Source of the DNA: Archangium violaceum | Lineage (GTDB): Bacteria > Myxococcota > Myxococcia > Myxococcales > Myxococcaceae | Assembly: GCF_016859125.1 (NCBI RefSeq) | Contig: NZ_CP069338.1 | Span: forward strand, 4,527,501-4,591,500 | Reading direction: 5' to 3' | Length of the DNA stretch: 64,000 nt | In this document: positions 1 to 13,366 of the stretch, piece by piece | Layout: every line of letters starts with the position of its first letter | Numbering within the stretch: position 1 is the first letter of the stretch | Notes under the pieces: generated by a model | What the model was told of the DNA's origin: nothing | Databases searched by the model: none | Seen by the model: the letters and a program-made list of their open reading frames with translations, nothing else | Made by a program: the position numbers and the translations under genes

Positions 1-337
1 CGCTTCATTTCACGCATGTGCATCGATGTTTCTCCTATCTGTCCGCCAGGACTCGTGGAGGGCCCGGGGTGGGCCTGGAGTCTCGACGGTCGGTCAACGT
101 GTCTAGAGGACTTCAACGACGTCATCGATTCGAGCCGAAAGGAAGTGCCCGGTAAAAGGCAGTTCGTGCCCCAGGCCTCGGTCGATGTTCCTGGGCGGGG
201 GAGGAGGGGGGCGTCCGGGAGCTGAGGATGCAGGGGGAACGGAAAATCCCACGGATTCCACGGACCGCTTGGGCCCGGGCTTTCCGCCGCGTATATCGTT
301 CGCCCGGACGCGTATCCGACCCTGGAGTAATGCCCCG
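1..337. other. Left-edge stretch without a convincing gene
   Basis: Short open frames exist on both strands, but none shows the third-position G/C bias of the neighbouring genes. Part of the stretch is presumably the upstream region of the aminotransferase at 338. I see no clear promoter or terminator. Confidence 0.5.
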
Positions 338-1630
338 ATGGCTCTCGACCTCAATCCCCTGTTTGGCCCTCGCCGGGACGACACCGTTGGCACGATGGTG
401 CGTGGTCTCGTTGGAAGCGAAATCCTCCGCATCGCGGCGGAGATCCGCGAGCTGGTGGCCCAGGGGAAACAGGTGTGCAACCTCACCGTGGGGGACTTCA
501 GCCCCCGCGAGTTCCCCATCCCGTCAGGACTGGGCGACGCCATCGCCTCGGCGCTGAAGGCGGGTGAGACGAACTACCCGCCCTCGGACGGTGTGCTGCC
601 GCTCCGGCAGACGGTGCAGCGCTTCTACGAGCGCACGCTGGGTCTGAAGTATCCGATCGACGGCGTGCTCATCACCGGCGGAGCGCGGCCGGTCATCTAC
701 GGCGTGTTCCGCGCGGTGATGGATCCGGGAGACACGGTCGTCTACCCGGTGCCCTCGTGGAACAACAACCACTACGCGCACATGGTGGGGGCGAAGCACG
801 TGACGGTGGTGACGGACCCCGAGCTCGGCTTCATGCCCACGGTGGAGCAACTTGCGCCGCACCTCGCGGAGGCGCGGCTGTTGTGCCTATGCAGCCCGCT
901 CAACCCCACGGGCACGATGATTTCGCCCGAGGCCCTGCGGGACATCGGCCAGCGCGTGGTGGAGGAGAACCGCAAGCGCGAGGCGCAGGGGCGCAGGCCG
1001 CTCATCGTGATGTACGACCAGATTTATTGGACGCTCACGTTCGGGCAGACGAAGCACGTGACGCCGGTGGAGCTGGTGCCGGAGATGGCGCCGTACACGG
1101 TGTTCGTGGATGGCATCTCGAAGGCATTCGCGGCCACGGGCGTGCGCGTGGGCTGGGCGGTGGGGCCGCCGTCCATCATCTCGCGGATGAAGGACGTGCT
1201 GGGACACGTGGGCGCGTGGGCCCCCAAGGCCGAGCAGGTGGCGGTGGCGCGCTTCATGGATGACGTGCCGGCGACCACGGCCTTCCTGGAGACGATGCGG
1301 CGGCGGGTGGACGAGCGGCTGGTGGCGCTGCACCAGGGCTTCGAGGCGATGCGGGCGGCGGGGTTGCCGGTGCGCTCCATCGCCCCGCAGGGTGCCATCT
1401 ACCTGTCGGCGCAGTTCGATCTCGTCGGCAAGGCGGGGCTGCGGACGAATGATGACATCCGCAAGCTGCTGCTCGACAAGGCGGGCTTCGCGCTCGTGCC
1501 CTTCCAGGCGTTCGGCTTGAAGGACGACACGGGTTGGTTCCGCCTGTCGGTGGGCGCGGTGTCGATGGAGGAGATCCGCGCGGCGCTGCCGAGGGTGGAG
1601 GCGGTGTTGCGCGAGGCGACGGGCCGGTAG
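338..1630 (+). CDS. Class I/II pyridoxal-phosphate aminotransferase
   Basis: A 430-residue fold-type I aminotransferase that would move an amino group between an amino acid and a 2-oxo acid in the cytoplasm; the substrate cannot be told from sequence. The motif SKAFAATGVRVGW places the Schiff-base lysine at K262. The segment SPLNPTGTM supplies the usual cofactor-contacting Asn, and a YDQIYW segment supplies the Asp/Tyr pair. I chose the ATG at 338 because the longer open frame starting at 185 adds about 50 low-complexity residues that no aminotransferase has. It stands alone on the plus strand, with 140 bp to the next gene. Alternative: an aspartate or aromatic aminotransferase. Confidence 0.9.
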   Translation: MALDLNPLFGPRRDDTVGTMVRGLVGSEILRIAAEIRELVAQGKQVCNLTVGDFSPREFPIPSGLGDAIASALKAGETNYPPSDGVLPLRQTVQRFYERTLGLKYPIDGVLITGGARPVIYGVFRAVMDPGDTVVYPVPSWNNNHYAHMVGAKHVTVVTDPELGFMPTVEQLAPHLAEARLLCLCSPLNPTGTMISPEALRDIGQRVVEENRKREAQGRRPLIVMYDQIYWTLTFGQTKHVTPVELVPEMAPYTVFVDGISKAFAATGVRVGWAVGPPSIISRMKDVLGHVGAWAPKAEQVAVARFMDDVPATTAFLETMRRRVDERLVALHQGFEAMRAAGLPVRSIAPQGAIYLSAQFDLVGKAGLRTNDDIRKLLLDKAGFALVPFQAFGLKDDTGWFRLSVGAVSMEEIRAALPRVEAVLREATGR

Positions 1631-1770
1631 ACGACTCCGAGGGCCGGAGCGCTTCACACGAAGTCACGCCGTGCTCCGGCTCCAGGTGCCCCGCTGGTGG
1701 GTCCCATCAGGCTTGGGAATAGTCCCGAAATGTCGCGGTTGGTGGCGGCACGGACGGCGGCCAGGCACCC

Positions 1771-3057
1771 ATGCTCAAGAGATTCGTGAATGTGAAGGAC
1801 GAGGAGGTAGGCGCTGTCCTGCTGTCCTTCGTCTACTTCTTCACGCTGATGTGCGGCTACGCCATCCTCAAGCCGCTGCGGGACGAGATGGCGACGGCGG
1901 GAGGCGTGAAGAATATCCCGTGGCTCTTCACGGCGACGTTCGGGGTGATGCTGGTGGCGGTGCCAGCCTTCTCGGCGCTGGTGTCGCGCTGGCCGAGGCA
2001 GCGGGTGATTCCGCTCGTCTACCGTTTCTTCCTGCTCAACCTGCTGGCCTTCTTCGTGGTGCTGAAGCTGGGCATGGCCCGGGACGGGGTGGCGCGCGTC
2101 TTCTTCGTCTGGGTGAGCGTCTACAACCTCTTCGTCGTCTCCGTGTTCTGGAGCTTCATGGCGGACCTGTTCGTGAGCGAGCAGGGCAAGCGCCTCTTCG
2201 GTTTCATCGCCGCGGGGGGCACGGCGGGGATGTTGGTGGGGCCCTTCCTGGTCAAACACCTGGCCGAGCCGCTGGGGGCCACGAACCTGATGCTCTTCAC
2301 CGCGGTGCTGCTGGAGGGCAGCGCTCAGTGCGTGCGGCTGTTGTCGCGCCGGACGTCCATCGTGTCGGCCCGGGCCGTCGTCGCCGAGGCGCCGGTGGGC
2401 GGTGGAGTCTTCGCCGGATTGCGGCTGCTGTTCTCCTCACCGCTGTTGTTGGGGCTGGGGCTGCAGATGCTCCTCTACGCCTCCACCTCCACCTTCCTCT
2501 ACAACCAGCAGGCCCACATCGTGGACAGGGTGGCCTCGGGCGCCAACGCGCGCGCGGCCGCCTTCGCCGACATCGACTTCTGGGTGCAGGTGCTCACGCT
2601 CGTGCTGCAGACGGTGGTGACGGGGCACCTCATCCCCCGCTTCGGCCTGGGCGTGGCGCTGGCGGTGGCGCCGCTGCTCACCGCGCTCGGCTTCGTCGGG
2701 CTGGCGGCGGTGCCCACGCTGGGGATGCTCATCGGCTTCAAGTCGCTGCGCGGTGCCTCGCACTACGCCTTCGAGCGGCCCGGACGCGAAATCCTCTTCA
2801 CCAACGTGGACCGCGAGGCGAAGTACAAGTCCAAGGGCTTCATCGACACGGTGGTGTACCGCGGCAGCGACTCGGTGAGCGCCTGGATGTACTCGGGCCT
2901 CGACAAGCTGGGACTGGGCACGTCGGGCCTGGCGCTGGCGGCGGTGCCCTTCGCGGGCCTGTGGCTCGTGGTATCCCTGTGGCTCGCCCGGCACCAGCGC
3001 GCCTCCATGCCCGTTCGGGCTTCGCCGCTGGGGCCCACCGTCGACGTGACCCGCTGA
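1771..3057 (+). CDS. Npt1/Npt2-like nucleotide transporter (MFS-like)
   Basis: A 428-residue polytopic inner-membrane protein with about 11-12 hydrophobic segments. The N-terminus contains FFTLMCGYAILKPLRDE, which resembles the TM1 region of ATP/ADP translocase-like (Npt/TlcA) proteins, where a Lys-Pro-x-Arg-Asp-Glu element follows the first helix. Free-living bacteria carry shortened relatives usually annotated as MFS or NTP/NDP exchange transporters, and the substrate in those is unproven. The next gene starts 61 bp downstream on the same strand, so co-transcription is possible. Family assignment is from pattern only; energy-parasite-type ATP import is not implied. Confidence 0.7.
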   Translation: MLKRFVNVKDEEVGAVLLSFVYFFTLMCGYAILKPLRDEMATAGGVKNIPWLFTATFGVMLVAVPAFSALVSRWPRQRVIPLVYRFFLLNLLAFFVVLKLGMARDGVARVFFVWVSVYNLFVVSVFWSFMADLFVSEQGKRLFGFIAAGGTAGMLVGPFLVKHLAEPLGATNLMLFTAVLLEGSAQCVRLLSRRTSIVSARAVVAEAPVGGGVFAGLRLLFSSPLLLGLGLQMLLYASTSTFLYNQQAHIVDRVASGANARAAAFADIDFWVQVLTLVLQTVVTGHLIPRFGLGVALAVAPLLTALGFVGLAAVPTLGMLIGFKSLRGASHYAFERPGREILFTNVDREAKYKSKGFIDTVVYRGSDSVSAWMYSGLDKLGLGTSGLALAAVPFAGLWLVVSLWLARHQRASMPVRASPLGPTVDVTR

Positions 3058-3118
3058 GCCGCGCGGCATGTGGCCAGGGCGGTCCATCATTCGTTCCACT
3101 CGAGAGGGGGTAGTCCGC

Positions 3119-4282
3119 ATGAAGCTGACTCGCAGAGGGGTGTTGCAGGGAGCGGCCGCGCTCGGTTCGCTCTGGGCCATGGGGTGTGCCGCCACCCGGG
3201 AGCAGGGTGGGGCGGCCCAGGCGTCCACGCCACGTGGAGGGAGCAAGCGCATCCTCATCCTTGGAGGGACGGGGTTCCTCGGTCCCCAGTTGGTGGAGGC
3301 GGCGCGCGCACGTGGCCACACCGTCACCCTCTTCAACCGCGGCAAGACGCGCCCCCACCTGTTCCCGGATGTGGAGAAGCTGCACGGGGACCGGGATCCC
3401 AGGAATGGTGAGGGCTTGAAGGCGCTCGAGGGGCGGAGCTGGGATGCCGTCATCGACACCTCCGGCTATGTGCCCCGCATCGTGCGGGCCTCGGCGGCGC
3501 TGCTGGCGCCCAACGTGGGCCACTATGTCTTCATCTCCACCATCTCCGTCTACAAGGAGCTGCCCCGGCCGGGCATGGACGAGGACGCGCCACTGGCCAC
3601 CATCGCCGACACCAACGACGAGAACGTCCGTGACAATTACGGCGCCCTCAAGGCGCTTTGCGAGAAGGCGGCCGAGGCGTCCTTTCCCGGGCGCACCACG
3701 AACATCCGCCCCGGCCTCATCGTGGGCCCGGATGACCCGACCCAGCGCTTCTCCTACTGGCCGGTGCGCGTGGCCCAAGGGGGCGAGGTGCTCGCACCCG
3801 GCGACGGCTCGGACCCGGTCCAGTTCATCGACGTGCGCGACCTGGCCGAGTGGACCCTCCTCACCCTCGAGAACCGGGACGTGGGCATCTTCAACGCCAC
3901 CGGCCCGGAAAAGCCGCTCTCCATGAAGGAACTGCTGGAGGCCTGCAAACAGGCCAGCCAGAGCAACGCCACCTTCACCTGGGCGGACGCCCCCTTCCTG
4001 GAGACGCAGAACGTGGCGGCGTGGACGGACATGCCGGTGTGGGTGTCGCCCGGGGGAGAGCTGGCGGGCATGAGCGCCGTCAGCAATGCCCGGGCTGTGG
4101 CGCGTGGATTGAAATTCCGCCCCACGGTGGACACGGCGCGCGACACGCTGACCTGGTTCAACGGGCTGCCCCCGGAGCGGCAGGCGGAGCTGCGGAAGCG
4201 GGCCGGCCTCACCCCGGTGCGCGAGCGCGAGGTGCTCGCCGCCTGGCACAAGCAGCGGGCCGGCTCGGCCCAGGCGCGCTGA
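3119..4282 (+). CDS. Exported NAD-dependent epimerase/dehydratase family protein
   Basis: A 387-residue extended SDR. The nucleotide-binding loop GGTGFLG lies near residues 47-53 after a beta strand (RILILGG). An FISTISVY strand and the YGALK motif supply the catalytic Tyr and Lys. The N-terminus MKLTRRGVLQGAAALG is a twin-arginine-type signal followed by AMGCAA, so the protein is probably exported folded with bound NAD(P) and may be lipidated. ATG 3119 is preferred to an upstream start at 3068 because it puts the twin-arginine signal at the N-terminus. Substrate unknown. It is closed by a strong hairpin 10 bp downstream. Confidence 0.8.
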   Translation: MKLTRRGVLQGAAALGSLWAMGCAATREQGGAAQASTPRGGSKRILILGGTGFLGPQLVEAARARGHTVTLFNRGKTRPHLFPDVEKLHGDRDPRNGEGLKALEGRSWDAVIDTSGYVPRIVRASAALLAPNVGHYVFISTISVYKELPRPGMDEDAPLATIADTNDENVRDNYGALKALCEKAAEASFPGRTTNIRPGLIVGPDDPTQRFSYWPVRVAQGGEVLAPGDGSDPVQFIDVRDLAEWTLLTLENRDVGIFNATGPEKPLSMKELLEACKQASQSNATFTWADAPFLETQNVAAWTDMPVWVSPGGELAGMSAVSNARAVARGLKFRPTVDTARDTLTWFNGLPPERQAELRKRAGLTPVREREVLAAWHKQRAGSAQAR

Positions 4283-4292
4283 GGGCAAAAAA

Positions 4293-4330
4293 ATGAGGGA
4301 TGCCTCGTTTGAAAGCGAGGCACCCCTCAT
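4293..4330 (+). terminator. Rho-independent-type hairpin after the epimerase
   Basis: A 15-bp stem (ATGAGGGATGCCTCG against CGAGGCACCCCTCAT) with one non-Watson-Crick position and an 8-nt loop lies 10 bp after the epimerase stop. An A-run (seven A) just before the stem gives a U-run on the opposite strand, so it could terminate transcription from both sides. Confidence 0.75.
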
Positions 4331-4427
4331 CACTCCGACCTCGACCTCGTCTGCTCTCCCCCTCAGGCGAGCAGGAGTCGTTGGGCCGTCAGCCCTGGAG
4401 CCCCGCCCCCACGGGACTCCCAGACTG

Positions 4428-4450
4428 GCCCCCCGGTGCACCAGGGGGGC
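4428..4450 (-). terminator. GC-rich hairpin downstream of the 4465-5094 gene
   Basis: The near-palindrome GCCCCCCGG-TGCA-CCAGGGGGGC sits 15 bp past the stop of the minus-strand gene. There is no clear U-run, so terminator function is inferred from position. Confidence 0.45.
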
Positions 4451-4464
4451 TGGAAGCAAAAGTC

Positions 4465-5094
4465 CTACCAGCTGTAGATACCGCCCTCGTCCACGACCTC
4501 GTCGAAGTCGTGTCTGTGTGCCGACTCCACCCACCCGTGCCGGTGGGCCCGGCCCGGGCTGAAGTCCTGACCTCTGGCGAGCACGATGGGGGCCACCGCC
4601 AGCCGCGGCGACAGCGGCCGAACCGATGCCAGGCACGTCACCCCCGTGACCACCTGGCGCAGCTCGGCCATCACCGCGGCCTCCGTCAGCACCGCCAACT
4701 GGGTCCGTTTCGCCCCCGCGAAGGACGCCAGCAGCGGTACTTCCAGTCGGTTACCCCCATCGCGCTCGGACTGCCCGGCCGTACAAGTCAGCCGGGCCAG
4801 AGTCTTCGTCACCGCCGCATGCAGCTCTCCCCCCGCATTCAGGACCCCTCCCACCTTCCCCCCTCCGAACCCCTTCCCCCCGACCTGATGCCGCGACGCC
4901 TTCATCCCGTTCCTCTCCACCGTGAGCTGCATGGGCACCTCCCCCCGTGGCACGCCCGTGTGCGCGTTGGTGACAGGCGGGATATTGGCCAAAGTGCGCC
5001 CCGGAGTTTTCCGCTCGGACGCCAACTGCTTGCGTAAGCACGCCAACCCGGGGACCGGGCGCTTGCGGAGCGAGGGCGGCCGAGCGGAGGTCAT
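4465..5094 (-). CDS. Hypothetical protein, family not recognised
   Basis: A 209-residue frame with strongly G/C-biased third positions over its whole length, unlike the antisense frames around it. It starts at ATG 5094 behind GAGGAG at short spacing. The start is Arg/Lys/Pro-rich and the centre is Gly-rich. A more ordered C-terminal half follows, with a leucine/valine-rich segment at about residues 125-155 and an acidic tail ending EVVDEGGIYSW. There is no signal peptide, no membrane segment and no familiar motif. The basic N-terminus and mixed C-terminus might suit a small nucleic-acid or protein-binding role, but that is speculation. It is transcribed divergently from the topoisomerase-helicase gene, 111 bp away. 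Confidence 0.55.
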   Translation of the reverse strand: MTSARPPSLRKRPVPGLACLRKQLASERKTPGRTLANIPPVTNAHTGVPRGEVPMQLTVERNGMKASRHQVGGKGFGGGKVGGVLNAGGELHAAVTKTLARLTCTAGQSERDGGNRLEVPLLASFAGAKRTQLAVLTEAAVMAELRQVVTGVTCLASVRPLSPRLAVAPIVLARGQDFSPGRAHRHGWVESAHRHDFDEVVDEGGIYSW

Positions 5095-5205
5095 ACTCCT
5101 CGTCCACTCGCCTGCTCTCCGAGTGGACGGCCGTTCCGGCTGAACGGCCTTGCAGGTGGGAGGGGCAGGCGCGGTATGGATTCGGGTAGGACGCGATGAG
5201 GTGGG

Positions 5206-9690
<4,485 letters not shown>

Positions 9691-9846
9691 GTCCTGCCGC
9701 ACTCCGCGTGTGAGCCCACCCGGCGGGAGAGTGGCGGAGGCATTCCCCATTATGAGAAAGTGAGCATCCGTTCTCGACGAGGGAGCACTTCGTGACCGGA
9801 GCCGTTTTCCCGTGGGGGGGCGCCGATGAGGTGCCAGGGGAGCGTC

Positions 9847-10422
9847 ATGCCGCCAGAGAAGCTGGTGTATGCGACGGCCATCGAGGCGTTGTTCGTCCGG
9901 GAGCTGGGGGCGACGTTGACGCCCCTGGCCCGGAGGTTGCTTCGTGAGGCCGGGTTGGACCTGGAGCATCCGCTCGACGTTTCCTACCCATTGGAGCAGT
10001 GGAAGACGTTCGTCCGCGTCGGCGCCGAGGCGCTCTATCCGCACCTGTCTCCCTCCGAGGCGCATTGGTGGATGGGCATCCACTTCATGGAGGGCTACCT
10101 CCAGACGTCCATGGGCCGCGTGCTGGCGGAGCTGGCGCCGGTGCTCGGCCCGCGGCGGATGTTGGAGCGCATCGAGCGCGACCTGCGCGGCTTCAACAAC
10201 TTCAGCGAGGTGCGGCTGGAGGACGCGCCCCGGCATGTCGAGCTGTGGGTGAATGACATCCTCGGCAACCACTCCTCCTTCGTGGCGGGGTTCATCCTCC
10301 GGGCGCAGCAGATGGCGGGCGCGCGCAACGTGCACGTGGACGTATGGTCCCTCGAGGGCACCGCCTGCACCTTCCTCGTGCGCTGGAAGGAGGCCGTCGT
10401 CCCCCAGGCGGCCAACGGCTGA
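9847..10422 (+). CDS. DUF2378 family protein (myxobacterial paralog family)
   Basis: A 191-residue soluble protein matching the Myxococcales-restricted family DUF2378/TIGR02265, recognised from the central HWWMG-x2-FMEGYLQT-x2-GR block and the following WVNDILGNHSSFVAGF segment. Members occur as large paralog sets in fruiting myxobacteria and have no settled function. ATG 9847 is chosen over 9826 because AGGGGAG precedes it at 5-6 nt. It converges with the cardiolipin synthase gene 12 bp downstream. No catalytic motif, signal peptide or membrane span is visible. Confidence 0.8.
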   Translation: MPPEKLVYATAIEALFVRELGATLTPLARRLLREAGLDLEHPLDVSYPLEQWKTFVRVGAEALYPHLSPSEAHWWMGIHFMEGYLQTSMGRVLAELAPVLGPRRMLERIERDLRGFNNFSEVRLEDAPRHVELWVNDILGNHSSFVAGFILRAQQMAGARNVHVDVWSLEGTACTFLVRWKEAVVPQAANG

Positions 10423-10434
10423 GGCGGCGCGGGC

Positions 10435-11892
10435 CTACAGGTAGGGCGACATGAGCCGGGCCAGGCCGTCGCGCAGGCGGATGGGCAGCGGCCTCCGGTC
10501 GAGCTCTTCCAAGGTGAGGAGCCGGGCCCGCGACACCCGCTCCTCGATGAGGGCGTCCAGGCGCGTGGCGAGCTCCGCGTCGTAGCACTCCACGTCGAAC
10601 TCGAAGTTGAGCCTCAGTGAGCGTGGATCCCAATTGGCCGAGCCCACCAGCGACCACACCCCGTCCACTACCATCAGCTTGGTGTGGTCGAACGGCGGCG
10701 CGGTGAGGAAGACGCGGCAGTGGGGGCGCATCACCTGCCACAGCTGCGCGGTGGCGGCCCACTGCACCACCGGGAGGTTGAGCTTCTGGGGCAGCACCAC
10801 GTCCACCCGCACGCCCCGCAGCGCCGCCACGTTCAGCGCGGTGATGAGCGCCGAGTCCGGAATGAAGTAGGGCGTGACGATGCGCACCGAGGTGCGCGCG
10901 CAGGCCAGCGCTCCCAGCAGCGTCCAGCGCAAGGTCTCGAAGTCCTCGTCCGGGCCGTCCGGAATCCCCCGGGCCACCACCGGCCCCACGGGCTCCAGCG
11001 AAGGGAACCACGCCTCCCCCTCCAGACGCTCCTTCGTGGTGAAGGCCCAGTCCTCGGCGAACGTCTCCTGCAGCTGCCCCACCACCGGGCCTTCCACGCG
11101 GAAGTGCAGGTCCCTCGCGTCGCCGTGGCCGGGCAGGAAGTGCTCGCGGATGTTCATCCCCCCGGTGAAGCCCACCTTCCCGTCCACCACCAGCAGCTTG
11201 CGGTGGTTGCGCAGGTTCATGAAGGCCAGGCGCGCCGGCATCAACAGCGTGGGGAGGAAGCGCGCCACCCGCACCCCGGCACGGCGCAGACGGCCGGTGA
11301 TGGGAGGCCAGTCATAGCGCGCACCCAGCGCGTCGATGAGCACGCGCACCTGCACCCCCCGCTTCACCGCGCGCCCGAGCGCGTCCACGAAGCGCCGGCC
11401 CGCCTCGTCGTTGTCGAAGATGTAGCTGCACAGGGTGATGGAGGTGCGCGCCTCCTCGATGGCGTCCAGCATGGCCGGGTAGGCGCCCGCGCCGGCCTCC
11501 AGTGGGAGGAGCCGGTTGCCCGGCAGCAGCGGCCGGTGGTGGACCACCTCGTCCACCAGGCGCGCCAGCGGCGCCAGGTGGGCCGCCGGGGGCACCCGCG
11601 CCACCAGCTGCTCGGGGGTGCACGCGGCCACGCCCGGCTTCGGAGGGAACTGACCATGCTCCTGGCGCAGCGCCAGCGAGCGGCCCCGGCGGCGGATGCG
11701 GTTGATGCCCAGCAGCAGGTACAGCACCACCCCCACCAGCGGAACCAGCCACACCAACCCCACCCACGCCACCGCCGCGCGCACATCCCGCTTGCGCAGC
11801 ACCGCGTGTCCGGTGGCCAGCAGATTGGCCACCACCGTGAACGCCGCCGCTACGTGGGGCCATATCGCCAGGAGCAGCGATTCCAGCGTCAT
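10435..11892 (-). CDS. cls: Cardiolipin synthase, phospholipase D superfamily
   Basis: A 485-residue membrane enzyme that condenses two phosphatidylglycerol molecules into cardiolipin and glycerol. Two N-terminal hydrophobic helices (about residues 5-25 and 38-60) anchor it. Two HKD motifs follow, HRKLLVVDG-x6-GG near residue 230 and HTKLMVVDG-x5-GSAN near residue 402, as in bacterial ClsA/B-type enzymes of about 480 residues. The start at 11892 (MTLESLL) follows CGGAGG at good spacing; the longer open frame adds a non-membrane stretch unlike the family. Divergent from the Rieske gene with 103 bp between starts. A generic PLD-type phosphatidyltransferase is the alternative. Confidence 0.88.
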   Translation of the reverse strand: MTLESLLLAIWPHVAAAFTVVANLLATGHAVLRKRDVRAAVAWVGLVWLVPLVGVVLYLLLGINRIRRRGRSLALRQEHGQFPPKPGVAACTPEQLVARVPPAAHLAPLARLVDEVVHHRPLLPGNRLLPLEAGAGAYPAMLDAIEEARTSITLCSYIFDNDEAGRRFVDALGRAVKRGVQVRVLIDALGARYDWPPITGRLRRAGVRVARFLPTLLMPARLAFMNLRNHRKLLVVDGKVGFTGGMNIREHFLPGHGDARDLHFRVEGPVVGQLQETFAEDWAFTTKERLEGEAWFPSLEPVGPVVARGIPDGPDEDFETLRWTLLGALACARTSVRIVTPYFIPDSALITALNVAALRGVRVDVVLPQKLNLPVVQWAATAQLWQVMRPHCRVFLTAPPFDHTKLMVVDGVWSLVGSANWDPRSLRLNFEFDVECYDAELATRLDALIEERVSRARLLTLEELDRRPLPIRLRDGLARLMSPYL

Positions 11893-11995
11893 CCAACCTC
11901 CGCCCGGCCGGGCATGGGGCCGGGGCAGCGGGACAATATGCGCATGCTCCCGGCCAGGCAGGAGGCTCTTCCAGGGCGGGCGTATACTTCTGTCC

Positions 11996-13045
11996 ATGGA
12001 GCCCATGCCCGACGTCACCTGCTTCTTCCACCCCGTCCTCTCCGCCCGGAAGCTGCGCGACAAGCCCGTTCGCGTGGAGCTCGCCGGCCGTTCCTACGCC
12101 CTCTTCCGCGACGCCCAGGGCCGCCCCGCCGCGCTCTCCGACGCCTGTCCGCACCGCCTGGCCCCGCTGTCCGCCGGCCGCGTCACGCGCGAGGGACAGC
12201 TCGAGTGCCCCTACCACGGCTGGCTCTTCGACGCCGATGGCCGTGGCCGCAGCCCCAGCCAGCCCGACCTCAAGAAGTGCGACGCGCGCTCCTTCCAGGT
12301 GGTGGAACGCTTCGGCTACCTGTGGCTCGCCGCGCGCGACACGCCCCTGTCCTCCTTCCCCGACTTCGTCCCCCAGGGCTACGACTTCAACGGCTCCTTC
12401 TCCATGCTCTTCCGCGCGCCGCTGCACGTGGCGCTCGACAACTTCAGCGAGGACGAGCACACCCCCTTCGTCCACACCCGCCTGGGGTGGAACCGCGCCC
12501 AGACGAAGGACATCCAGTTCGAGGCCCACAACTTCGATGACCGCACCGAGGTGCTCTACCGCGCGCCCCAGCGGCCCTCGTTCCTGATTCCCCTGCTGCT
12601 GCTGCGCAACGGGGACCTCTTCCAGAACCACTGGGTGACGCGCTTCGACCCCGTGCGCACCGACTACACCATCACCTGGACGAGCCCCACCGGCGAGCAG
12701 CGCCCCTTCACCAACCGCGCCATCATCTTCTTCGTCCCGGAGACGGCGCACACCACGCGCCTGCACACCTTCTCCTTCGGACTGATTCACGACGAGCGCC
12801 TGCGCCCGCTGATGCCCCTGGTGCGCCGGGCCGCGCTCGCCATGTCCTGGTACGAGATTCGTGACGACGCCCGCTTCATCCCCCTGGTGGCCCACACCCC
12901 CTACAGCATGAAGGGCATGCGCCTGGGCAAGTACGACAAGCCCCTCATCCACCACCGCAAGCTGCTCGAGCGCATCTACTTCGCCCAGGGCGACACCAGC
13001 GCTCCTCCCACTCCCCTCAAGGTGCCCGAGGCCGCCAACGGCTGA
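11996..13045 (+). CDS. Rieske [2Fe-2S] aromatic-ring-oxygenase family protein
   Basis: A 349-residue protein with an N-terminal Rieske domain: the cluster ligands are in CPHRLAPL and CPYHGW (about residues 46-48 and 65-68). The C-terminal part resembles the catalytic domain of Rieske non-haem iron oxygenases, with DNFSEDEHTPFVH giving the bridging Asp and two His ligands. Such enzymes hydroxylate or demethylate ring substrates using an external reductase. No ferredoxin reductase gene is nearby, so the electron donor must be elsewhere. The ATG at 11996 begins MEPMPDV; a second ATG lies three codons on. Substrate unknown. Confidence 0.85.
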   Translation: MEPMPDVTCFFHPVLSARKLRDKPVRVELAGRSYALFRDAQGRPAALSDACPHRLAPLSAGRVTREGQLECPYHGWLFDADGRGRSPSQPDLKKCDARSFQVVERFGYLWLAARDTPLSSFPDFVPQGYDFNGSFSMLFRAPLHVALDNFSEDEHTPFVHTRLGWNRAQTKDIQFEAHNFDDRTEVLYRAPQRPSFLIPLLLLRNGDLFQNHWVTRFDPVRTDYTITWTSPTGEQRPFTNRAIIFFVPETAHTTRLHTFSFGLIHDERLRPLMPLVRRAALAMSWYEIRDDARFIPLVAHTPYSMKGMRLGKYDKPLIHHRKLLERIYFAQGDTSAPPTPLKVPEAANG

Positions 13046-13121
13046 GCGCCGCGGTGCGGCACGGTGCCCGGCCGTGTGATCTGGTGGAAGACAGCACGTG
13101 TCCGACTTCCGGACAGGGTAG

Positions 13122-13160
13122 ATGTTTGAGTGCAAACTATTGAAATGCAAAATGTTTGAG
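13122..13160 (+). promoter_or_regulatory. AT-rich direct repeats in the 321-bp region before the first M57 gene
   Basis: The intergenic stretch 13046-13366 holds no gene. Within it, two copies of ATGTTTGAG (13122-13130 and 13152-13160) flank TGCAAA elements in an unusually AT-rich segment about 210-240 bp before the metalloprotease start. This looks like a promoter or operator region, and it lies outside the duplicated unit, so copy 2 does not have it. Function is inferred. Confidence 0.35.
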
Positions 13161-13366
13161 CAGAAAGTGTAAAGCGCCTTGGCAATTTTGCCGCGCCATG
13201 CGGATTGTCGGTGCTCCAAGTGAAATCGGGCGAGTCCCGCCAGGTCCTTGAAATTCCAAGACTCGGTCTTCCTGGCCCGTGAGTTGCTCAGGGCAGGGGC
13301 GCGCGGCCGCGGCTGGTCCCCCCAGGCGGCCACGCCCATCCCCGTTGTCCCCCAGAGGAAGTCCCC